From contig JAVKIY010000019.1 in NCBI GenBank assembly GCA_031459235.1, positions 1-42,912 of the forward strand: DNA of 42,912 nt, in the 5' to 3' direction. Below the pieces are notes generated by a model. That model was given only the letters and a program-made list of their open reading frames with translations. It did not search any database and had not been told where the DNA came from. Source of the DNA: Fervidifonticultor_A tertius. GTDB lineage: Bacteria; Sysuimicrobiota; Sysuimicrobiia; Sysuimicrobiales; Humicultoraceae. The position numbers were made by a program, and so were the translations under genes. Position 1 is the stretch's first letter. Every line of letters starts with the position of its first letter. Positions 23,549 to 30,480 of this stretch are shown here, one piece after another.

Positions 23549-24467
23549 CGCCCGCGGCTCGCGGAGCGCCGGCGGCGCGCCGCGCCAGGTGCTCTGCCTG
23601 CACCAGCACCACGCCGGTCAGGACCAGCGCCGCGCCGATCCATTGCAGCGCGCCGAAGGGCTCGCGCAGGACGAAGGCGCCGCCCAAGGCGGCGACCATC
23701 GGCTCCAGCGTGGCCACGACGCTGGCCCGTCCCGCCTCTACCCGGCGCAGCCCGCTGATGTACAGCAGGTAGGCGAGCGCGGTCGGAAAGACGATCACGT
23801 ACGCGAGCGGCAGCACGGCCGCGGCCGGCGGCACCGGCGGCAGGCCGCGCCCGGCGGCGAGGAGAGCGAGCGCTCCGAACGTGAGCGTGTAGACGACGGT
23901 GGTCGTCGGTGCCAGCGTGCGCAGCGCGGTCTTGCCGAAGATGCTGTAGAGCGCATAGGTCAGCCCGGCGCCCAGCCCGGCGAGCAGCCCGGCCGGGCTG
24001 AGCCGTACCGCCTCCGGCCCCACCGCGCCCACGACCAGCACGCACCCAGCGAACGCGCACCCGACCGCGGCGCCCTTCATGGGCGTGACCGGCTCGCCGA
24101 AGAGCAGCCGCGCGAGCACGACCACCCAGGCCGGCGCGGTGTAGAGCAGTACCGCGGCCGTCGCGACGGTCGTCAGGCTGATAGCGGTGAAATAGACGGT
24201 CATGAATCCCGCGACGCTCACCAGGCCGAAGGCCCCGAGGAGCGGCAGGTCGCGGACGCGCAGCCGCAGCGCGGCCCGGTCGGCGGCCAGGCAGTAGACC
24301 GCCAGGAGCACGCACGCGCCGATGGCGCGCCACGCCGCGGCCTCGCGCGGGGCCAGCCCGGCCGCGAACAACGGGCGCGCGGCCAGTCCGAGCGTGCCCC
24401 AGCAAATCGCGGCCGCGGCCACCTGCGCGTAGCCGCGGGCGCTCCCGCTCGCCGGGCGCCGGTCCAC
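23517..24467 (-). CDS. EamA/DMT-family transporter
   Basis: This 316-residue membrane protein has ten predicted helices in two EamA repeats (residues about 12-145 and 160-295). Typical family segments are AAAAICWGTLGLAARPLF, LYTAPAWVVVLARLLFGEP, LTYALYSIFGKTAL and ATLEPMVAALGGAFVLREP. Substrates of such exporters include amino acids and other metabolites; none can be assigned here. It starts three bases after the upstream PIG-L stop and is likely co-transcribed with it. Confidence 0.92.
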   Translation of the reverse strand: MDRRPASGSARGYAQVAAAAICWGTLGLAARPLFAAGLAPREAAAWRAIGACVLLAVYCLAADRAALRLRVRDLPLLGAFGLVSVAGFMTVYFTAISLTTVATAAVLLYTAPAWVVVLARLLFGEPVTPMKGAAVGCAFAGCVLVVGAVGPEAVRLSPAGLLAGLGAGLTYALYSIFGKTALRTLAPTTTVVYTLTFGALALLAAGRGLPPVPPAAAVLPLAYVIVFPTALAYLLYISGLRRVEAGRASVVATLEPMVAALGGAFVLREPFGALQWIGAALVLTGVVLVQAEHLARRAAGAPRAAGATGPAGRGRA

Positions 24468-24470
24468 GGC

Positions 24471-25346
24471 TCAGGGGTCGATGGCTGCGAACAGCTCGTT
24501 CTGCCGCAAGAAGCTGCTGAGCAGGACGCGCAGGTACGGGCTGTCGAGCTGGCTGCGGTACTCGCGCATCGCGGCCTGCTTGACCGCGAGCTCCTCGGGC
24601 GTGAGCGCGAAGCGCAGCCACCGGTGGCGCGCGCGGAGCGCGCGCGGCGGGAGCAGGGGCCGGCCCGGCGCGTAGCGCAGCGGCCGGGGGAAGGTCCACG
24701 CGTGGACCAGGTAGGCGTAGACTGGCGGAGACGCACCGTGCGCCGCGCGCTGGATCGCCAGGCGCGTGAGCGCGAACAGCGCGCGGTGATCGCGATGGCG
24801 ATCCGCCGGATGGTGCGTGACGACGACCGTGGGCCGGACGGCGGCGACGATGGTTTCCAGGTCGCGCTGGAGGTCTTCGGAGGTGTACGGCGCGCCCGGC
24901 CGGTAACAGAGCGCGTAGGGCGATGCCCGGGCTTTCGTGAAAGGCGAGACGTAGGGCTGTCGCCGGCCCGGGCGTGCTGCCGCGAGCGCCATCAGCCCCC
25001 GGTCCGGATAGCCGAGGAAGACGATGCGGTCGGGCGTCACCCCCACGCGTCCGAGCGCCCGGAACGCCTCGCGCTGCCGCGCTTCGCCGCCGGCGATGTA
25101 GTCGATGGGGCGCGGTCGCAGCCGCCGAGCGCGTCGCAGGACCCCCCACCGGCCGGCGTCGCCGTTGGTGGCGAAGACCACCCACACATCCGCGCCCGCG
25201 GCGCGCGCCCGCTGCATGAGCCCGCCTGCGGCGAGGAGCTCGTCGTCGGCATGCGCCGCGGTGATCAAGAACCGGTCCGACGGTCCCGGCTCCGGGAAGT
25301 CGCCCATCGGTGCGCTCGGCCGGCTCCGGACCGCGCGTGCGATCAC
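24471..25346 (-). CDS. PIG-L family deacetylase (intact active site)
   Basis: This 291-residue protein keeps the zinc and catalytic motif AHADDE (ITAAHADDELLAAGG) and the second motif HHPADRHRDHRAL. It would remove acetyl groups from amino-sugar or similar amides; the substrate is unknown. I choose the GTG at 25346 because it overlaps the methyltransferase TGA (GTGA); an internal ATG at 25307 is possible. The residues RSQLDSPYLRVLLSSFLRQNELFA near the end also occur in relatives. It lies between a methyltransferase and a transporter on the same strand, suggesting a small metabolite pathway. Confidence 0.88.
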   Translation of the reverse strand: MIARAVRSRPSAPMGDFPEPGPSDRFLITAAHADDELLAAGGLMQRARAAGADVWVVFATNGDAGRWGVLRRARRLRPRPIDYIAGGEARQREAFRALGRVGVTPDRIVFLGYPDRGLMALAAARPGRRQPYVSPFTKARASPYALCYRPGAPYTSEDLQRDLETIVAAVRPTVVVTHHPADRHRDHRALFALTRLAIQRAAHGASPPVYAYLVHAWTFPRPLRYAPGRPLLPPRALRARHRWLRFALTPEELAVKQAAMREYRSQLDSPYLRVLLSSFLRQNELFAAIDP

Positions 25347-26008
25347 CACAACGCCACCCCGCCGCCGGTCGCGTCGGGCCCTGCGCGCCGCGCCAGGAAG
25401 AACCGGCCCGTCGAGGCCGTCCCGGTGTGCACCGGCGCGCAGCCCAGGTCCTCGAGCTCTTGGACCAGCGCACGGACGATTCGGGTCGGCACCAGCGCGC
25501 CCGTGGGATAGCACAAGACGATCCACCCGCCGGGCCGGACAACCCGCACCAGCTCGCGCGGCACCGGGAACGCGTTCTGCACGGTGACCAAGTCGAAGCG
25601 GCCGTCGCCGAACGGCAAGCGCGCGGCGTCGCCGGCGAGGAACCGCACCGGCATCCCGCTGCCGCCGACGTTGCGCACCGCCTGCGCCAGCATCGCCGTC
25701 GAGAGGTCGGCGGCGACGACGCGGCAGGTCGGGAAGCGCCGCCGCAGCGGGCCGAGCACCGCGCCGGTACCCGTGCTCACGTCGAGCGCGAGCGCCGGGG
25801 CGTCGGGGAGCTTGGCGAGCGCGGTCTCCAGCGCCGCGAAATACCCGGGGAGCGGCACTACCGTCGCATCATAGCGCGGCGCCAGGGCGGCGTAGCGACG
25901 GCGCGCGAGCGCCCGCTGCCAGGGCGACCCGACCGCATGCGCCCTCCACGCGCCCGCGGCCAGGTAGATCGTATCCGTGATGAGCGAGGCCAGCCAGGCT
26001 GCCCGCAT
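25343..26008 (-). CDS. Class I SAM-dependent methyltransferase
   Basis: This 221-residue enzyme has an N-terminal helix (ITDTIYLAAGAW) then YAALAPRYDATV. The SAM-binding motif is LDVSTGTGAVLGPL, followed by RVVAADLSTAML, FLAGDAARLPFGDGRFDLV and the post-motif RPGGWIVLCYP, as in UbiE/Methyltransf_11 proteins. The ATG at 26008 is preceded by GGAG; the frame is open upstream into the tRNA region but lacks support there. Its stop overlaps the PIG-L start. Confidence 0.88.
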   Translation of the reverse strand: MRAAWLASLITDTIYLAAGAWRAHAVGSPWQRALARRRYAALAPRYDATVVPLPGYFAALETALAKLPDAPALALDVSTGTGAVLGPLRRRFPTCRVVAADLSTAMLAQAVRNVGGSGMPVRFLAGDAARLPFGDGRFDLVTVQNAFPVPRELVRVVRPGGWIVLCYPTGALVPTRIVRALVQELEDLGCAPVHTGTASTGRFFLARRAGPDATGGGVALW

Positions 26009-26134
26009 CAGGTGCTCCGATCGCACACCGAGGGTGTCCGCTTCGATTCTTCTCGGCCGGAGGCGTTCCTGCCCTGCTGCGGACGTGCGCCCGTGTGGCG
26101 TGCCTCGGACGCCGCGTTCGTCGGCGGCCCGCCG
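26009..26134. other. Gap between the methyltransferase and the tRNA promoter
   Basis: No gene supported. The spacer holds the leader of the minus-strand methyltransferase and the upstream side of the tRNA promoter. An open minus-strand frame crosses it but lacks family similarity and a good start. Confidence 0.4.
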
Positions 26135-26163
26135 TTGCGGCGGCCCGCGCGGTTGCGTATAAT
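26135..26163 (+). promoter_or_regulatory. Promoter of tRNA-Glu
   Basis: TTGCGG (26135-26140) and a perfect TATAAT (26158-26163) are 17 bases apart. Transcription would start near 26170, about 35 bases before the mature tRNA. Confidence 0.75.
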
Positions 26164-26204
26164 GAGCCGGCCGCCGGTCCCGCGGCGCCCCGTCGCACGC
26201 GCGC

Positions 26205-26280
26205 GGCCCCATCGTCTAGGGGACCAGGACGCGGCCCTCTCAAGGCCGAAACGGGGGTTCGAATCCCCCTGGGGCCACCA
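26205..26280 (+). tRNA. tRNA-Glu (CTC anticodon)
   Basis: This is a 76-base cloverleaf with encoded CCA. The acceptor arms are GGCCCCA and TGGGGCC with discriminator A. The anticodon stem CGGCC/GGCCG holds the loop CTCTCAA, giving anticodon CTC, which reads GAG (Glu). The T arm is GGGGGTTCGAATCCCCC. It decodes the GAG codon that dominates in this GC-rich genome. Confidence 0.96.
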
Positions 26281-26305
26281 CTCTTCTCGCCGTGGCAGCA
26301 CCGTG

Positions 26306-26343
26306 TTGCCCACGACTCGCACTGCCGGTAGAATAGCGGCAGT
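26306..26343 (+). promoter_or_regulatory. Sortase promoter with an inverted repeat around its -10
   Basis: TTGCCC (26306-26311) and TAGAAT (26329-26334) are 17 bases apart. The -10 lies in the nine-base loop of a perfect 7-bp inverted repeat, ACTGCCG (26321-26327) and CGGCAGT (26337-26343). A protein bound to the repeat would shut the promoter. As RNA the repeat could also act as a weak terminator for the tRNA, since TTTG follows it. Confidence 0.5.
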
Positions 26344-26363
26344 TTGAGCAATCGAGAGGTGGC

Positions 26364-27179
26364 GTGGCTGTCGTGTCGATGCCGGAGACACGAGAACCAC
26401 GGCGCCGTGCGGACAGTGTCACGCCCGCGAGACGCGGGCGGCTGTTCGCGGGTGTCGCGCTTCTCCTGACGGGTAGCGTGCTGGCCCTCTGGGGTCCGGC
26501 CGCGGTGCGGGCGGTCGTCGAGCGTGCGGATGCCGCCATCGCGCGCTTCCGCGACCTCGAGGCGGCGGTCTGGATGCGGCGTCACGTGGCGGCGCCGGCG
26601 ATGCCAGCCGCAGATGCGCAGCCGGGGCGTCCTGCGCCAGCGCTGCCATACCGCGTCGTCATCGAGCCAGGGCCCGACGGCTATCTGCTCCTCATCCCCA
26701 GGATCGGCCTGCGCGCGGTGGTCCGAGAACTCGAGCCGGAGGTCTTCACCGGCGCGAACACCCCGGCGCTCAGGCGCTATGGGCTGGGGCAGGTGCCGTA
26801 TACGGCCGACCTGCGCAACGTCTCGCCTGGCGCCGAGGGGACCGCGGTCATCGCCGGGCACCGGACGACCTCCGGCGCGCCATTCAGGCAGATTCACCGG
26901 CTCGTGCGCGGCGATGTGATCGTGACCCGTGGGCGCGGGATCGAGCGCCGCTGGGTCGTGGAAGGGATGCGGGTAGTCGCGCCCGACGACGTCGAGGCGA
27001 TCCGATCGCGCCCCGGGCTGACCAGACTCGTGCTCCTGTCGTGCAGCCCGCCGTTCAGCGCGCGGGACCGGCTCATCGTGTACGCGCGGCCCGAGGACGC
27101 CCCGCGTTCTGCGAGACCCCAGCAGCCCGGCGCCTTGCTGCCTGGCACCACCACCTCCACGAGGTGTGACACGTGTTGA
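26364..27179 (+). CDS. Sortase (class E-like transpeptidase)
   Basis: This 271-residue membrane enzyme has an N-terminal helix (about 28-50) and a sortase beta barrel: LLIPRIGLRAVV, catalytic His166 in AGHRTTSGAPF, catalytic Cys227 in LVLLSCSPP and Arg234 in FSARDRLIVYARP. Sortases cleave a sorting signal near the C-terminus of a substrate and join it to the cell wall. GTG 26364 follows GAGAGG. It overlaps the next gene, which encodes a proline-rich, C-terminally anchored protein that is the obvious substrate candidate. Confidence 0.9.
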   Translation: MAVVSMPETREPRRRADSVTPARRGRLFAGVALLLTGSVLALWGPAAVRAVVERADAAIARFRDLEAAVWMRRHVAAPAMPAADAQPGRPAPALPYRVVIEPGPDGYLLLIPRIGLRAVVRELEPEVFTGANTPALRRYGLGQVPYTADLRNVSPGAEGTAVIAGHRTTSGAPFRQIHRLVRGDVIVTRGRGIERRWVVEGMRVVAPDDVEAIRSRPGLTRLVLLSCSPPFSARDRLIVYARPEDAPRSARPQQPGALLPGTTTSTRCDTC

Positions 27180-27958
27180 GTCTGCGAAGAATCCTGCGTG
27201 GGAGGACCGGCCCCCTGCTGGTCGTGCTCCTGGCATCGGTGGTCGTGGTGGCCGCCGCGGTGTCGTCCGCGGTCCTGGCGCAACCCCTGGGGAAGCCGGA
27301 GCCACCCACACCACCTGACAAGCCTGCACCGCCCGCGCCACCGGAGAAGCCCGCGCCGCCGGGTCCTCCAGAGAAGCCCGCGCCACCGGCTCCTCCCGAC
27401 AAGCCCGGACCACCTGGTCCCCCTGAGAAGCCGGAGCCGCCGACGCCCCCGAAGCCGGACCCCGAGGGCCCGCCGGACAAGCCCGATCCGGTACCGCCGG
27501 GACCGCCTGCGCCGCAACCGCCCGTGCCGCGGCCGCCCGCGCCGCCTGTACCGCCGCAGTCGGCCCCTCCGGGTCCGCCGCCAGCGCCACCGGTACCCGA
27601 GACGGTACCACCCGCCCCCCCGGCCCCGGTGCCCGCGGCCCCGGAGGCGGCGCCGCGGCCGGCGTCACCGGTCCAGCAGCCTCCCCTGGCTCCTGCGCCG
27701 GTTCCGCCTCCACCTGCGCCGCCGTTGGCCGCCCCGGCGGCATCGCCGGCCCCGATACCTCCGCGAGTGTTGCCGGATGCGCCCCGCCGGCTGCCGTTCG
27801 GAGGACTCGAGCCTGCGATCAGCGCGCTCCTGCCCAAGGTCCGGTGGGTGGGCATCGTGCTCATGGTCGCCGGGCTGGTCCTGCTCAGTGGCGAGCTTCG
27901 GGCACGACGGCGACGAGCCAGCCCCCCGGGCCTGTTGCGGCGCGCGTCCGAGGCCTAA
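27173..27958 (+). CDS. Proline-rich surface protein with 9-residue repeats
   Basis: This 261-residue protein has a signal/anchor helix (residues 14-36). Six tandem units of KPxPPxPP(E/D) fill residues 41-94, then a less regular Pro/Ala region runs to about 200. It ends with RRLPFGGLEP, a hydrophobic helix (VRWVGIVLMVAGLVLLSG) and a basic tail (RARRRR). The LPFGG-helix-basic order resembles a sortase sorting signal, although it lacks the Thr of LPxTG. Pro-rich stalks usually span the wall. GTG 27173 follows GAGG and lies inside the sortase stop region. The 3' end overlaps the convergent CAP gene by 74 bases. Confidence 0.8.
   Translation: MLSLRRILRGRTGPLLVVLLASVVVVAAAVSSAVLAQPLGKPEPPTPPDKPAPPAPPEKPAPPGPPEKPAPPAPPDKPGPPGPPEKPEPPTPPKPDPEGPPDKPDPVPPGPPAPQPPVPRPPAPPVPPQSAPPGPPPAPPVPETVPPAPPAPVPAAPEAAPRPASPVQQPPLAPAPVPPPPAPPLAAPAASPAPIPPRVLPDAPRRLPFGGLEPAISALLPKVRWVGIVLMVAGLVLLSGELRARRRRASPPGLLRRASEA
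27293..27454 (+). repeat. Six 27-base repeats encoding KPxPPxPP(E/D)
   Basis: Starting at Lys41, six consecutive nine-codon units encode KP-x-PP-x-PP-E/D (the last ends in K). The variable positions are mainly Ala, Gly, Glu or Thr. Copy number could vary between strains. Confidence 0.85.
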
Positions 27959-28550
27959 TCGCCGGCCCGGCGATGACCGCGAGCCCGGCCGGGCCCGCGC
28001 GGAGATGATCGCGGACCGCATCCGCGAACACCTGCACGACCATCACACCGTGCGGATCGCCGTCCACTACGGCGAGGCCGGCCAGTCGGAACTCGGGGAA
28101 CAGAATGTTGCGCCGATGGCCCGTGCTGGCCATGAGTGCCTGGTGCGCCGTTGGGACGTCCCTGGCGTGGGCCAGATTCTCCGCGAGCACCCGAGCCCGC
28201 AGCCCCTGATCGCGCACCCGGTCGTCGGCGGTTCGGCCGTCGCGCGATCGGTGAGAGAAGAAGCCGTGCGCGAACATCTCCATCGCGTGCGCCCGGGCAG
28301 CCGCCCGCAGCCCGGCGTGCGCGGTCAGCGGCCGAAGGCCCCTGGCCACGCGTTCGCGATTGACGAGGTCGAGGGCCGCGCGTTCGAGGTCGGGCCGGGG
28401 CACTGCCGAGGGGACCAGATAGGGGAGCGTGTAGGTGACCGCCGATGGGTCCGCGCTCGCCGGCGCGGAAGAGCCAGCGCCCAGCAGCGTGGCGACGACC
28501 ATGAGCACGAACAGGAACCGCGGCGCACCGCCGCCGGCCGCACGGGACAT
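27885..28550 (-). CDS. Secreted CAP-domain (SCP/YkwD-like) protein
   Basis: This 221-residue protein has a signal peptide (to about residue 33) and a CAP domain (about 53-180): LVNRERVARGLRPL, ARAHAMEMFAHGFFSHRSRDG, AENLAHA, STGHRRNILFPEFRLAGLAVV. The two His and Glu of the CAP cavity are present. Bacterial CAP proteins are extracellular and of unclear biochemical role. ATG 28550 follows GGGAGG. A c-di-GMP-I riboswitch lies in the 5' leader, so expression should follow the motile/sessile signal c-di-GMP. It is convergent with, and overlaps, the proline-rich surface protein gene. Confidence 0.9.
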   Translation of the reverse strand: MSRAAGGGAPRFLFVLMVVATLLGAGSSAPASADPSAVTYTLPYLVPSAVPRPDLERAALDLVNRERVARGLRPLTAHAGLRAAARAHAMEMFAHGFFSHRSRDGRTADDRVRDQGLRARVLAENLAHARDVPTAHQALMASTGHRRNILFPEFRLAGLAVVDGDPHGVMVVQVFADAVRDHLRAGPAGLAVIAGPAIRPRTRAATGPGGWLVAVVPEARH

Positions 28551-28625
28551 GCGTGCCTCCCGGCTTCCGTGCCGGCGCGGCGCCAGCGGGTCTCGGAGAC
28601 CGCGGCGTCATCTGTGCGCCTGACT

Positions 28626-28703
28626 TCTTCGGCAGCCCGGCTGACTTCTCGAGGAAGCCCCTCGGCTTTGCGTCCGCGCCTCGCGGCGCGTTTGCCGTTT
28701 CGG
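28626..28703 (-). ncRNA. c-di-GMP-I (GEMM) riboswitch
   Basis: On the minus strand the GEMM core appears in order: CGGCAAAC, then a hairpin CGCGCC-GCGA-GGCGCG with a GNRA tetraloop (28675-28690). The invariant GACGCAAAGCC follows (28664-28674), then the stem CGAGG-GGCTT-CCTCG and AGTCAGCCGGGCTGCCG closing P1. These are the conserved elements of the class I c-di-GMP aptamer. About 75 bases separate it from the CAP gene start. A small hairpin (CCGGC, six-base loop, GCCGG) ends against the GGGAGG ribosome site, suggesting translational control. Confidence 0.92.
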
Positions 28704-28755
28704 AAGCCTGCACGTCTCGGGATGCCCATTACGGCGGCCGTTCAGACCGGCCGGC

Positions 28756-29358
28756 TCATGGAGCGCGGCGCTCCCCGCAGCGCTTCACGTGCTTCGTCCC
28801 CTCGAGCTCGCACCGCCCCGGGCAGGGCTCCCAGGCGACCTCCAACGTGTCGCGGTCGTAGACCGCCACCCCCCACCAGCGCGCCGGGGAGATGATCTCG
28901 ACGTAGGCCGGCAGCGCGAGCCCGTGGCGCCGCAGGGTCGCGCCAACCTCCTCGGCTTTCCGCATGGCCAGCCGCCGCGCGGCGACGAGGGAGGGATCGC
29001 GGGCCAGCTCGATCGTGCCGCGCACCTGTGGCTGCCCGCGGCCCGCGATCGTCGCGCACACCACCGCGGCGCCCGGGAGCGCCAGCGTCTCGCGCACCTC
29101 CTCGAGCGCCGCGGGAGAGACCTCGGGGCCGGCCGCCTGGGCCGGCCCCGTGAACTCCGGGACCGCGTGCAGGCGCTTCACATAGTAGTCCGACGCGAGG
29201 TAGGACGCGGCGAAGACCATCACCATCAACAACAGGCGAGTGGCGAGCGAACTCCGCTGGCGGCGCAGGCGGATCTCCTCGTACGTCCGCGCGCGCGCCT
29301 CGAGCCGGAACCGCTCCTCCTCGTAGATCCGCTGCCGGAGCTCGGGGGACAGGCTCAT
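28756..29358 (-). CDS. Hypothetical single-pass membrane protein
   Basis: This 200-residue protein has a charged, helical cytoplasmic N-terminus (ELRQRIYEEERFRLEARARTYEEIRLRRQ), one membrane helix (about 42-58, TRLLLMVMVFAASYLASDYY) and an outer domain of about 135 residues with two Cys near the end (EPCPGRCELEG). I do not recognise the family. ATG 29358 has AGGAGG at seven bases and is preferred to GTG 29364. Downstream on the same strand lies the riboswitch-controlled CAP gene. Confidence 0.7.
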   Translation of the reverse strand: MSLSPELRQRIYEEERFRLEARARTYEEIRLRRQRSSLATRLLLMVMVFAASYLASDYYVKRLHAVPEFTGPAQAAGPEVSPAALEEVRETLALPGAAVVCATIAGRGQPQVRGTIELARDPSLVAARRLAMRKAEEVGATLRRHGLALPAYVEIISPARWWGVAVYDRDTLEVAWEPCPGRCELEGTKHVKRCGERRAP

Positions 29359-29539
29359 GACCACGCCTCCTGCCTCGCCGTGGGCGCTCCGGCCACGCCG
29401 TCACAGGAGATGTGCGATACCCGGCGGCCTCGGGCGATCACCGCCTCCGCTGCCACTGCCAGGGGTTCAGTACAGGTCTTGCCCAGCCGGGTGCCGGTTC
29501 AGGCGTGGGGAGGGGGTCGGCGCCGGCTGCCGCCCCGGA
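29359..29539. other. Gap upstream of the hypothetical membrane protein
   Basis: No gene supported. The 181-base spacer has several GC hairpins and a GCCACTG string. I compared it with cobalamin and c-di-AMP riboswitch hallmarks and found no match. Confidence 0.35.
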
Positions 29540-29662
29540 CTACCAGTTGCTGGCGGCCTGGTACCAGAGACGGGTAATGTAGGCCACGTACAGTCCGAGC
29601 GCGGTCAGGCTGACTGCAACCGCGATTCCGGTCACGATGATCGCCACCCGCACGATGCGCAT
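29540..29662 (-). CDS. 40-residue single-pass membrane miniprotein
   Basis: The minus strand from ATG 29662 encodes 40 residues with one hydrophobic helix (about residues 4-28: VRVAIIVTGIAVAVSLTALG then LYVAY) and an aromatic tail ending LWYQAASNW. An AGAGGA site lies about ten bases upstream, and TACAAT (29698-29703, minus) is a possible -10. No family is recognised. It is supported by composition, ribosome site and lack of any other gene in the gap. Confidence 0.5.
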   Translation of the reverse strand: MRIVRVAIIVTGIAVAVSLTALGLYVAYITRLWYQAASNW

Positions 29663-29769
29663 GGACGGTCCGTCCTCTCGAGGAGCCTTCTCTTTCTATT
29701 GTATTCCATGGACGACGTGCGCGCGTTCCCTCGGGCGGCCAGGAGAGCCGGCAGAACGCGCCGGCCGGG

Positions 29770-30480
29770 CTACGGTAGCAACCGCCCGGTCCCCTGGCGG
29801 AGCCAGGTGCCCTCCCGGCGGAAGCCTTCCGCGTAGCGGGCCCCGCAGGCGAAGCCTCGGAACCGCGCCGTGACCTCCATGAGCTCCAGCACATCGACGC
29901 CGGCCCGGGCCCGCAGCCAGTCGAGCTGGCTGCGGTGCTCGCGGAGCATGGCGCGCTTGGTGTCCATGACTTCCGTGATGTCGACGTACTCCTCGGGGAC
30001 GAAACCGATGCCCGCGATCGTGTCCATGTAGAACAGCGGCGGCGCGCGCCGGACCGGCGGGCTCCCGGTAACCAGCTGGGGGCTGCTGGCGATGAACGTG
30101 GCGGCGAAGACGATCGCGCTGGTCGCGCGGTGGTCGGGGTGGTAGTCGTGCGGGGCGTGCGTGATGACGAGGTCGGCCTCCGCGGCGCGCACCGCGTCGG
30201 CCGCGCGGCGCCGCGTCTCGGGTGTGTCCGCGACGCCGCCATCCGGCAGCTCCAGACAGATGAGCCGCGCGCCGATGTGGGCCGCGGCCGCGCGCGCCTC
30301 GGCCAGTCGGGCGGCCGCGCGTGTGGCAACGTCGGCCGCCGCATGCCCGAGCTCGCCGGCGGTGGCGCAGCAGATGGTCACCTTCGCGCCCGCGGCCGCG
30401 TAGCGCGCGAGCGTGCCGGCCGCGAGGATCTCGACGTCGTCGGGGTGGGCGCCGACGGCCAGGACGCTGTGGGGGAGCAT
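29770..30480 (-). CDS. PIG-L/LmbE family deacetylase (BshB-like)
   Basis: This 236-residue zinc enzyme has the intact motif GAHPDDVEILAAGTLARYAAAG and the second motif HAPHDYHPDHRATS. The length and YMDTIAGIGFVPEEYVDITEVMDTKRAML region resemble BshB1-type deacetylases and related sugar deacetylases. The substrate could be GlcNAc-malate (bacillithiol) or another N-acetyl sugar; no other bacillithiol gene is nearby. ATG 30480 overlaps the stop of the upstream VIT gene (TGATG), indicating coupling. Confidence 0.88.
   Translation of the reverse strand: MLPHSVLAVGAHPDDVEILAAGTLARYAAAGAKVTICCATAGELGHAAADVATRAAARLAEARAAAAHIGARLICLELPDGGVADTPETRRRAADAVRAAEADLVITHAPHDYHPDHRATSAIVFAATFIASSPQLVTGSPPVRRAPPLFYMDTIAGIGFVPEEYVDITEVMDTKRAMLREHRSQLDWLRARAGVDVLELMEVTARFRGFACGARYAEGFRREGTWLRQGTGRLLP

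Noticed and set aside
23478..25511. Very long antisense open frames (also opposite fadN, the ABC exporter genes and the sortase region)
   Set aside because: They are Arg/Gly/Ala-rich shadows expected in very GC-rich DNA, show no family motifs and lie opposite well-recognised genes.
27120..27179. LPGTT near the C-terminus of the sortase as a self-sorting signal
   Set aside because: It is not followed by a hydrophobic helix and basic tail; probably chance.
27293..27454. CRISPR-like repeat array
   Set aside because: The 27-base units are contiguous, in frame and encode KPxPPxPP; there are no spacers and no cas genes.
28619..28649. CTGACTTCT direct repeat as a transcription-factor site
   Set aside because: One copy is inside the c-di-GMP aptamer core; the repetition is better explained by the riboswitch and its flank.
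29400..29530. Cobalamin or c-di-AMP riboswitch
   Set aside because: A GCCACTG string and GC hairpins are present, but the B12 box and other conserved blocks are missing and no plus-strand gene follows.
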